42,297 nt of DNA from JBBDWJ01 sp040902925 (lineage in GTDB: Bacteria > Acidobacteriota > Terriglobia > Bryobacterales > UBA6623). Under the pieces are notes generated by a model, which was given only the letters and a program-made list of their open reading frames with translations, was not told the DNA's origin and ran no database searches. The DNA lies in contig JBBDWJ010000084.1 in the NCBI GenBank assembly GCA_040902925.1, positions 1 to 42,297 of the forward strand. Direction: 5' to 3'. The stretch's first letter is position 1. Every line of letters starts with the position of its first letter. This document shows positions 23,573 to 29,415 of the stretch, piece after piece. A program made the translations under genes and the position numbers.

Positions 23573-23594
23573 CGAGAGGGAAGAGTACCTCTCG
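23573..23594. repeat. Hairpin between padR and the toxin-antitoxin pair
   Basis: CGAGAGG-GAAGAGTA-CCTCTCG has 7-bp perfect arms and an 8-base loop. It lies in the 253-base spacer of two divergent operons. There is no T-run on either side; its function is unknown. Confidence 0.3.
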
Positions 23595-23670
23595 ATCCGG
23601 CTAAAGGTAGGTACGAAAGCCGTAACCTATAGTACCCAATCGTCCACAGTCCTACGAAAGACACTCTATG

Positions 23671-23682
23671 ACTCATGTGAGT
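23671..23682. promoter_or_regulatory. Candidate operator upstream of the antitoxin gene
   Basis: ACTCA-TG-TGAGT is a perfect inverted repeat 17 bases before the antitoxin ATG, overlapping a -10-like TATGGT at 23682-23687. Ribbon-helix-helix antitoxins commonly bind such palindromes to repress their own operon. Confidence 0.4.
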
Positions 23683-23699
23683 ATGGTAGTGTGTGTGAA

Positions 23700-23939
23700 A
23701 TGAGTTACAGGCTTCAGGTGTTGATTCCAGAGGACTTGCATTCTTCGGTGCGCAAAGCCGCGCAGCGCGGCGGTGTTTCCAAGGGCGAGTGGGTACGCCG
23801 GGCGATTGACGAGGCTTTGCACCGCCACTCCGATGAATCGGGGGCCAGTGGCGACCTGGTGGCCCGTCTTGCGTCCCTGAATGCCCCGACGGCCGACGTC
23901 GAGACCATGGTGCGGGAAAGCGAGCCGGCGCAGTTGTGA
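23700..23939 (+). CDS. Ribbon-helix-helix antitoxin (VapB-like)
   Basis: This 79-residue protein has an N-terminal ribbon-helix-helix fold: strand YRLQVLIPEDLH, helix SVRKAAQRGG, and helix SKGEWVRRAIDEALHRH. The C-terminal tail (~45-79) is the expected toxin-neutralising part. The ATG at 23700 is preferred over the GTG three codons upstream because the fold begins there. The stop overlaps the GTG start of the PIN toxin in GTGA, so the two are made in a coupled fashion. Function as an antitoxin is inferred from fold plus partner. Confidence 0.8.
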   Translation: MSYRLQVLIPEDLHSSVRKAAQRGGVSKGEWVRRAIDEALHRHSDESGASGDLVARLASLNAPTADVETMVRESEPAQL

Positions 23940-24337
23940 GGGTTTTCATCGACTCCCATATCCCGATGTACGTGGCGGGCGTCGAGCATCCCAACCGCGA
24001 GCCGGCGCACAAGTTCCTCGAAAAGGTCCACCGCGGGGAGGTCGAAGGCTGTTGTAGTACCGAAGTGCTGCGCGAGATCCTGGGCCGCTATACGACGATT
24101 CGCCGCCACGACTACGCCAACAAGGTCTACGACATCTTCGTGCGGATCTGCCCGGTCATCTTCAGCGTGACCCTGGCGGATACGGATCGCGCCAGGGAGC
24201 TGTTGCTGCTCAGTTCGCGGATCACGGCCCGCGAGGCGATGCATGCGGCGGTGATGCTGAATCAGGGCGTGGAATGGATAGCTTCGTTCGACAAGAAGTT
24301 TGACCGCATCCCGGGCGTTCGGCGAGTCGAGCTGTGA
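23936..24337 (+). CDS. PIN-domain ribonuclease toxin (VapC-like)
   Basis: This is a 133-residue PIN-domain protein. The N-terminal MRVFIDSHIPMY gives Asp6; STEVLREILGRY gives Glu43; and the C-terminal IASFDKKFDRIPGV gives Asp119/Asp123. The position usually held by an Asp in ARDALHAA carries Glu100 (ITAREAMHAA), so the acidic metal site is formally complete but with one Asp-to-Glu swap. It probably cleaves RNA when the antitoxin is lost. It starts with GTG overlapping the antitoxin stop and ends 55 bases from the convergent nrfA gene. Confidence 0.83.
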   Translation: MRVFIDSHIPMYVAGVEHPNREPAHKFLEKVHRGEVEGCCSTEVLREILGRYTTIRRHDYANKVYDIFVRICPVIFSVTLADTDRARELLLLSSRITAREAMHAAVMLNQGVEWIASFDKKFDRIPGVRRVEL

Positions 24338-24392
24338 GCCTGATTTTCTAGCTCGAACGGAACAGCAGACCGGCAGGCCGGAACGTCCCGCG

Positions 24393-25802
24393 CTAGTCGG
24401 CGTCGTTTTGACGTCGTGCCCGTAGAGCTGCGACCTGCCCCTTCCGAAAATAGTCGAGCGCCAGGCTGAGGATACGGATCGATTCCTGGGGCGCGTGAAA
24501 CCCGGTGGAGTTTTCCGACTCGGCCAGGTCGAGCAAAAACTGTCCCTTGCGGTGCCATTGGCGCGCTTCGGCCAGCCCGGCATCCGCAACGCCCGCCTTT
24601 CGCGCCGCGGCGATCTCGTCGAGCAGCGCCATCAGCGCGTCCATGGCTACGTTGCGCGTATCGAAGAACCGCGTCTGGATCGTCTCGACGCGGTCGAGCA
24701 ACTCGGTCTCGGTGGTGTGATGGCAGCCCTGGCAGGCGCGGTTGACGTTGAGCATCGGGCTGCGCACGTGGTGGTCGCTGATTTTGAAACCGCCGACGCG
24801 CTTGTAAGGCATGTGGCAATCGGCGCATGTCACGCCGGCGCGGGCGTGGATGCCCTGGTTCCAGGTTTCGAACTCGGGGTGCTGCGCCTTGAGCATGCGG
24901 GTGCCGGTTTCGGCATGCGTCCAGTCGACGAAGTCAATTTCTTCGTAGTAGTCGAGTATGTTCTCGACTTGGATGCCCTTGGCCCACGGAAAGACAAGGC
25001 GCTTTTCCGGGCCGCGGAAGTAGTATTCGACGTGGCATTGGCCGCAAACATAAGTGCGCATCTCCTGCGCTGAAGCGTCGCGGTTGACGTCGTAATCCGC
25101 GACGCCTTGCGAAGCTTTCAGCGCGCGAATGCCTTCCATGAAGGCGGGTCGCGTGACGCGAAGCTGCATGCCCGCGGGATCGTGGCAATCGATGCACGAA
25201 ACGGGGTGCTCGGCCAGCTTGCGCGCTTCGCCGTACGACATCTGGTTCAGCTTCTCCCAGCCGGCGAACAGGTCGCCGCCTCCGGCTTCCTTATAGGGCA
25301 CATAGACCGAGGCGTGGCAATTGAGGCAGGTGCCCGGCTGCTTGAAATCGCGCACACGCTCGGTGTAGTTCTGGTCGAGCAGCATGTAGGCGTGGCCGCG
25401 GGCCTCGCGAAAATCCACCGAAAACGCGTAGCCTGCCCACATGCGCTTCAGGCGCGGGTCTTCTTCGAGGCGGCTGCGGGCGACCACCATGCGCGGATCG
25501 GCTTCGGTGGGCGTATGAGGCAGCGCCTCCGAGCCGCCGTAGCGCGTGCGCTGCATGTCGACCGTGCGCTTGTAATCGTCATATTGCAGCGGAAAATTCT
25601 TGCCCCACACCGCAGGGTCGGTCGTGTTGTCGTCAAGCTCAACGACGCGGAAGAAAGGCTCGCGGGCTTCCTGCTGGCGCTCGAAGATGTTGATCAACAG
25701 CCCGCCGACGGCGATGGTCGCCAGGGTGGTGATCACGATGGTGAGCAGCAGCACGCGGCGGGTGCGGGTTGGTTTGTCTTCCGAATTGGCCATGGTTTTC
25801 AC
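24393..25802 (-). CDS. nrfA: Ammonia-forming cytochrome c nitrite reductase NrfA
   Basis: This 469-residue periplasmic pentahaem enzyme reduces nitrite to ammonium with six electrons. It has an N-terminal membrane anchor or uncleaved signal (~17-40) and five c-haem motifs at Cys159 (CLNCH), Cys203 (CIDCH), Cys253 (CGQCH), Cys326 (CADCH) and Cys357 (CQGCH). The first, active-site haem has CxxCH and not the CxxCK of E. coli, as in a known minority of NrfA. Active-site Arg135 (ARGH), Tyr260 (CHVEYYF) and His308 (AQHPEFETW) are all present, as is the calcium-site Glu259. It starts 15 bases after nrfH on the same strand. Confidence 0.95.
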   Translation of the reverse strand: MKTMANSEDKPTRTRRVLLLTIVITTLATIAVGGLLINIFERQQEAREPFFRVVELDDNTTDPAVWGKNFPLQYDDYKRTVDMQRTRYGGSEALPHTPTEADPRMVVARSRLEEDPRLKRMWAGYAFSVDFREARGHAYMLLDQNYTERVRDFKQPGTCLNCHASVYVPYKEAGGGDLFAGWEKLNQMSYGEARKLAEHPVSCIDCHDPAGMQLRVTRPAFMEGIRALKASQGVADYDVNRDASAQEMRTYVCGQCHVEYYFRGPEKRLVFPWAKGIQVENILDYYEEIDFVDWTHAETGTRMLKAQHPEFETWNQGIHARAGVTCADCHMPYKRVGGFKISDHHVRSPMLNVNRACQGCHHTTETELLDRVETIQTRFFDTRNVAMDALMALLDEIAAARKAGVADAGLAEARQWHRKGQFLLDLAESENSTGFHAPQESIRILSLALDYFRKGQVAALRARRQNDAD

Positions 25803-25817
25803 CTAGAAAATTCGCGA

Positions 25818-26324
25818 TCAGAAATGCGGATGCCCCACGTCGCGGTGGCACGAAACACATCTTACGCTGTCTTCGCTGCCCCGGACGCTCTCGATGGCGT
25901 GAACCATCTCGGAGTGGCATTTGCGGCAAGCCTGCTCGGTAACCGCCGCGTTACGGGCATGCACCTGAATGTGGTCGGGGAACTCGCCGGTCGTAAACGC
26001 CAGCGAATGAAAAAAGCCGTTGAGCATTTTGGTGTAATACTTCGGAACCAACCCGGGGGGAGTGTGGCAGTCATTGCACACGGCGACCGAACGATGGCTC
26101 GCCTTGATCCATCCGGAGTACTGCTCCTGCATGACGTGGCAGTTGGCGCAGGCCGCCGGATCGTTGGTGAGATACGAAGAGCCGCGGGCGTAGCCGAAGG
26201 TGAAAAGGCCGAGGCCGATCAGCAGGCCGCAGGTGACGCCCAAAACCACAGTCAGCTCAGCGCGCCCGGCGGCGGTCGAGGCTGCACGCATCGTTGGTTT
26301 CGAGCACATGTTGGCTTCTACCAT
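25818..26324 (-). CDS. nrfH: NrfH, tetrahaem quinol dehydrogenase subunit
   Basis: This 168-residue NapC/NirT-family protein is anchored by one transmembrane helix (~24-44) and oxidises menaquinol, passing electrons to NrfA. The four haem motifs are at Cys59 (CANCHVM, with the Met65 axial ligand typical of haem 1 in NrfH), Cys83 (CNDCH), Cys133 (CRKCH) and Cys156 (CVSCH). The ATG at 26324 lies inside a -10-like TATGGT, so the true start may be one of the next in-frame Met codons (residues 6 or 12). nrfH-nrfA is the standard operon order. Confidence 0.93.
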   Translation of the reverse strand: MVEANMCSKPTMRAASTAAGRAELTVVLGVTCGLLIGLGLFTFGYARGSSYLTNDPAACANCHVMQEQYSGWIKASHRSVAVCNDCHTPPGLVPKYYTKMLNGFFHSLAFTTGEFPDHIQVHARNAAVTEQACRKCHSEMVHAIESVRGSEDSVRCVSCHRDVGHPHF

Positions 26325-26410
26325 AGCAACGGCCGGCCGAATCGGTCACGAGCCCCATCATTCGCCCCGGCTTGGGCCTATCTTTCCGGATCGGTCGATA
26401 TGGACCACAC

Positions 26411-26469
26411 CTGTACGCTCTAGGGTGTATGAAGCAGCTAACTTCCATGGAACGCCGGAGTCCGAGCGC
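26411..26469 (+). repeat. Diverged upstream duplicate of the RHH gene start (repeat 1)
   Basis: The bases from CTGTACGCT through TGTATGAAGC to CGAGCGC match 26489-26546 with small differences and two short indels. The copy includes the -10-like hexamer and an ATG (26429) followed by a decayed version of the first codons. It lies 78 bases upstream of its partner and no longer leads into a protein-like frame. Confidence 0.55.
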
Positions 26470-26504
26470 TCAGCCACAGATGCCGCGTCTGTATGCTGGT
26501 ATGT

Positions 26505-26804
26505 ATGAAGCGGTTGAACCTCAATGTGACGCCGGAGTTCGAGCGCGACCTGCGGTACATGGAGCGGCGCAAGATTGCGCGTAAGTCTGACGCGATTCGA
26601 GCGGCGGTTCGCGAGGCCGTAACGAAGAGTTCCGACGCGCAGGAGTATGACTACCGAGCCTGGCTCGGAATGGGATTGAAGCCCCCCCTGAACAAACGCC
26701 GCCGCTTCCGCAGTGAGGACGACTTGTGGTTTGCACGCGAGTCACACGCAAAATTCGCGCAACGGAAGGAGTCCTCACTTCTGAGCAACCGCCGGGAGAG
26801 CTGA
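26505..26804 (+). CDS. Orphan ribbon-helix-helix protein, antitoxin-like
   Basis: This 99-residue protein (MKRLNLNVTPEFERDLRYME, then SDAIRAAVREAV) has the strand-helix-helix of a ribbon-helix-helix DNA-binding domain. A C-terminal tail containing MGLKPPLNKRRRF and SEDDLW resembles the tails of orphan antitoxin-like proteins. No toxin gene adjoins it: the next gene is convergent with a 9-base gap. The ATG at 26505 is preferred over that at 26493 because the fold begins there, and a TATGCT -10-like hexamer lies just upstream. Its first codons are preceded by a diverged duplicate of the same stretch. Confidence 0.72.
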   Translation: MKRLNLNVTPEFERDLRYMERRKIARKSDAIRAAVREAVTKSSDAQEYDYRAWLGMGLKPPLNKRRRFRSEDDLWFARESHAKFAQRKESSLLSNRRES

Positions 26805-26813
26805 GCGCCGGCA

Positions 26814-28385
26814 CTACAGCTTGAACTGCCACTCCCGCACCGCTTCCGGCTGCACCCATTTGCGGATGCCGCCGATCTGGTTTTCCACCCAATAGCGCCG
26901 CCAGTCGATTTTCTCCGGATTCCAGGGCAGCCGTTCGCGATCCGCCGCGCTCAGGCAAGCATAGGCCTGCCGTATGTTGTGGGTCTCGAAAACGTAGCGG
27001 TTCTTCAGAATGAACGGCAAATATTGATCGAGCGTCTGCTCGCGAAACGAAGCCTGCAAGCCGAGCGTGCGCAATGCCGCCGACCAGCGCGCCGCCGCGC
27101 GGTTTCCCGGTAGTCCGGACGCTGCGATTTTTTCGGCGACGGTGCGCGCGGTTTCGAGGCGCTGCTGAAGCTTCTGCCGCCGGTCGCGCACCTGCGCCTC
27201 CGAAAGAAACCGCAACCGGCGTAGCGGGTCGAGCCAAAGCGGCGGCCGCGTGACGCCGTTTCCCGCCTGCCGGGCGGCCTCCTCGTCGAGCAATGTAACC
27301 AGATCGGCAAGATCGAACGGGTTTTGATCTGCCGTCGCCAGTTGATAAACAGGCGTGTGTTCCCGCCGCGCATGAAGGCTCGTCGGATCGGCGAGCTCCG
27401 CTTCGGGCGCCTGCTCCTCGTTTAGCAGCAAGGCCGCGACCGCCAGCGTGGCCGCCGCCACCTGGTCGACCGGCACCACTTCGAGCGCGATATCGGGACG
27501 CATTGGCCACTCTTTGAGCCCGCCGAGCGCCATCAACACTAAGGGCGCGGCGGTGCGGCCTCCTTCGATCCAGCCGGGGAAGGGGAATTCGAGCGAACTC
27601 TCAACGATCGCCGGCCGCACGATGGCGTATTGCAAACCGCTGCGCGCCGCTTCACGAACCAACGTCTGCTCGCCGAGGCTTTTCGCGTACGTGTACGTGT
27701 TGACCCAGCCCCAACGCTCGGCGCGCTGGCGGCCCAGTTCGATGAGCGCTTGCGTGGTTTGGCGCGACCGCTGCGGATCGCGCGCCGTGAGGGCGTCTAT
27801 TTGCTCGCGGCAGGATTGCAACTCGACGGCGGCATCGAAACTGTCGTCGTCGGCTCCGGCGCGCCGCGGATAAAAGCCGGCGACCGGCTCGCTTTCCTCG
27901 ACCAGCCCGTCGGCACGTCCGGCGACGTAGCAAGTCGAGATGTGCAGCAGCCGCGCACCAATCGTCTCGGCGAGCGCAACCAGGCGCTCGACTGAATCGA
28001 CGTTCGCGCGCAGCGACTCGTCGACGGCCGGAAAGAACTCGACCAGCCCGGCGCAGTTGAGAATCAGCCGCACACGGCTCCAGTCATGCACGCGAGGACC
28101 GGAGGCGTCGATTTCCGCAGCGTCGCCCGCCCACACCGTCACCTTGCCGCGAATCCAGTCCGCGCCGCGCTGGTCGACGAGCGGTTTCATCGCCGGGGAC
28201 TGCAAGATGTCGGTCTCAAAGCGCTCCTCGGCGCTGCGCCCGCGGCGCGGCCGGATCAGCACGTGGACATGCTTGGAATCCGGATAGCGGTCGAGCAACA
28301 GGCCGAGTATGATTTTGCCGAGAAAGCCGTTGGCGCCGGTCAGTAGAATTTCATTCTCGCGGAATGTTTTGGCGACGTCGATCAA
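26814..28385 (-). CDS. Fatty acyl-CoA reductase-like NAD(P)-binding protein
   Basis: This is a 523-residue extended short-chain dehydrogenase of the NAD_binding_4 (male-sterility) family. The dinucleotide motif is LLTGANGFLGKIILGLLL, followed by VHVLIRPRRGRSAEERFE, the HISTCYVAG strand and the catalytic Tyr-x3-Lys in TYTYAKSLGEQTL. This pattern is that of fatty acyl-CoA/ACP reductases that yield aldehydes or alcohols. The C-terminal ~180 residues (LRFLSEAQVRDRR, FETHNIRQAY) form an unassigned helical domain. The start appears to be TTG at 28385; the frame stays open upstream to a TAG at 28431-28433, so a non-standard start at ATT is not excluded. Substrate is unknown. Confidence 0.78.
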   Translation of the reverse strand: MIDVAKTFRENEILLTGANGFLGKIILGLLLDRYPDSKHVHVLIRPRRGRSAEERFETDILQSPAMKPLVDQRGADWIRGKVTVWAGDAAEIDASGPRVHDWSRVRLILNCAGLVEFFPAVDESLRANVDSVERLVALAETIGARLLHISTCYVAGRADGLVEESEPVAGFYPRRAGADDDSFDAAVELQSCREQIDALTARDPQRSRQTTQALIELGRQRAERWGWVNTYTYAKSLGEQTLVREAARSGLQYAIVRPAIVESSLEFPFPGWIEGGRTAAPLVLMALGGLKEWPMRPDIALEVVPVDQVAAATLAVAALLLNEEQAPEAELADPTSLHARREHTPVYQLATADQNPFDLADLVTLLDEEAARQAGNGVTRPPLWLDPLRRLRFLSEAQVRDRRQKLQQRLETARTVAEKIAASGLPGNRAAARWSAALRTLGLQASFREQTLDQYLPFILKNRYVFETHNIRQAYACLSAADRERLPWNPEKIDWRRYWVENQIGGIRKWVQPEAVREWQFKL

Positions 28386-28588
28386 TTCGTATTTACCTGC
28401 TTCAATTGTGACGCGAAGATGTGTGTAGCGCTACTCCGAGCCTCGGGAGTCAGCCCACGTTGAGCTCTCGCGAGGTCGTACACTATGCAAGTAATTCGCC
28501 GCTGGCCCCACCTAGCTCAGCGCGGGTTGACGCCTGCAGGCCGGAATGACCCGTCCCGCAGATCGTTCAAGCACCGTGCAATCGACCG

Positions 28589-28594
28589 TACAAT
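28589..28594 (+). promoter_or_regulatory. -10 element of the hemerythrin gene
   Basis: TACAAT (5 of 6 to consensus) ends 7 bases before the ATG at 28602, with only a weak TTCAAG 17 bases upstream. The start point would fall at or next to the ATG, so a leaderless mRNA is likely. The local sequence ACAATAGAGACC-ATG resembles that before pncA. Confidence 0.45.
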
Positions 28595-28601
28595 AGAGAC
28601 C

Positions 28602-29105
28602 ATGTGGCGCGATCCCAGCCTGCACCCGCTTTCCCACCAGCACCAGCACGGCCTGGCGCTGAGCGTCCTGATCGACCGCTGGCTCAAGGCCGACTCTTCA
28701 TCGAAAATCGCCGATGATCTCGCCGGCAAGGTCGCCGCGGCCTGGGCCGTGGAGCTACAGGGCCATTTCCAGGTCGAGGAAGGGGTGCTGTTTCCGGCGG
28801 TCGAGCCGTACCTGGAATCCAAAGCGATCGTCGCGGAGCTGATCGAGCAGCATCGGCAAATGGAAGCGCTAGTTGGAAAGATCGCCGAGGCTGCCGGGCC
28901 CACGCGCATCGAGCTTTTGATAGAGTTCGGGCAGCTTCTGAGCAGGCACATCCGGATCGAAGAGAGGCAACTGTTTGAGGAGATCCAGCAGCGCCTCTCG
29001 AAAGACGAAATCGCATTTCTGGGTAAGCAGATCGACGAAAACGTCCAGCGGATTTGCCCAAATACGGACAAGCTGCCATGGGAGCCTGGGGCGTCCAAGC
29101 CGTAG
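28602..29105 (+). CDS. Hemerythrin-like (HHE) iron-binding protein
   Basis: This 167-residue four-helix bundle has His/Glu iron ligands in the right order: LSHQHQHGLALS (His12-16), QGHFQVEEGVLFP (His55, Glu59), EQHRQME (His84) and SRHIRIEERQLFE. Bacterial relatives bind a diiron centre and act in oxygen, NO or iron handling. It lies about 2.3 kb from nrfHA, which could fit a role in nitrosative stress (inference). The ATG at 28602 is preferred over an upstream in-frame start because the conserved helix begins just after it and a promoter -10 sits before it. Confidence 0.85.
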   Translation: MWRDPSLHPLSHQHQHGLALSVLIDRWLKADSSSKIADDLAGKVAAAWAVELQGHFQVEEGVLFPAVEPYLESKAIVAELIEQHRQMEALVGKIAEAAGPTRIELLIEFGQLLSRHIRIEERQLFEEIQQRLSKDEIAFLGKQIDENVQRICPNTDKLPWEPGASKP

Positions 29106-29186
29106 GGGCAGCGCCGTGCGGCCGTCGGAGTCTGCCCTGGAACCACCCGCAGCAACGCAGGCAACGTCCTAGTGTCCTTCCGCTCT

Positions 29187-29221
29187 TTTTGCCTTTTGCC
29201 TTTTGCACTTTGCCTTTTGCC
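29187..29221 (+). repeat. Tandem heptamer repeat (TTTTGCC)5
   Basis: Five tandem heptamers follow one another: TTTTGCC, TTTTGCC, TTTTGCA, CTTTGCC, TTTTGCC, and then a partial TTGCC. The surrounding plus strand is pyrimidine-rich to about 29300. The whole 29106-29348 stretch between the hemerythrin gene and the next promoter has no gene. Confidence 0.75.
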
Positions 29222-29348
29222 TTGCCTTCCTCTCCCTATCTTTCCCTCCTCCGTCCTGTCCTACGCCCCGGTTCGCGACCTTCCCCTCTGGCCCCTCTGA
29301 CGAAGCGATATAACCTGCCCAAACAGGGCCCGTAGAGTAGCGGTCCCA

Positions 29349-29377
29349 TTGACAACCGCGCGGCTTAACCCTAAACT
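29349..29377 (+). promoter_or_regulatory. Sigma-70 type promoter of the PSCyt1/DUF1501 operon
   Basis: A perfect -35 TTGACA (29349-29354) is followed after 17 bases by -10 TAAACT (29372-29377). Transcription would start near 29384, just before a 14-base palindrome and 32 bases upstream of the ATG. Confidence 0.6.
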
Positions 29378-29387
29378 TTCCAATAGT

Positions 29388-29401
29388 ATGCTACGTAGCA
29401 T
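29388..29401. promoter_or_regulatory. Palindromic operator candidate ATGCTACGTAGCAT
   Basis: This is a perfect 14-base palindrome that extends to 18 of 20 bases with AG/CT flanks. It lies at the expected transcription start and 14 bases before the ATG of the PSCyt1 gene, where a bound repressor would block initiation. Confidence 0.55.
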
Positions 29402-29415
29402 GCTGTGAGGGCCCG

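Noticed and set aside
28602..29105. Hemerythrin gene as part of an nrf operon
   Set aside because: It lies about 2.3 kb away on the other strand, with unrelated genes between; only a loose functional link can be suggested.
29186..29230. T-rich stretch as a rho-independent terminator of the hemerythrin gene
   Set aside because: The T-runs are part of tandem heptamers with regular GCC interruptions, and no stem immediately precedes them.
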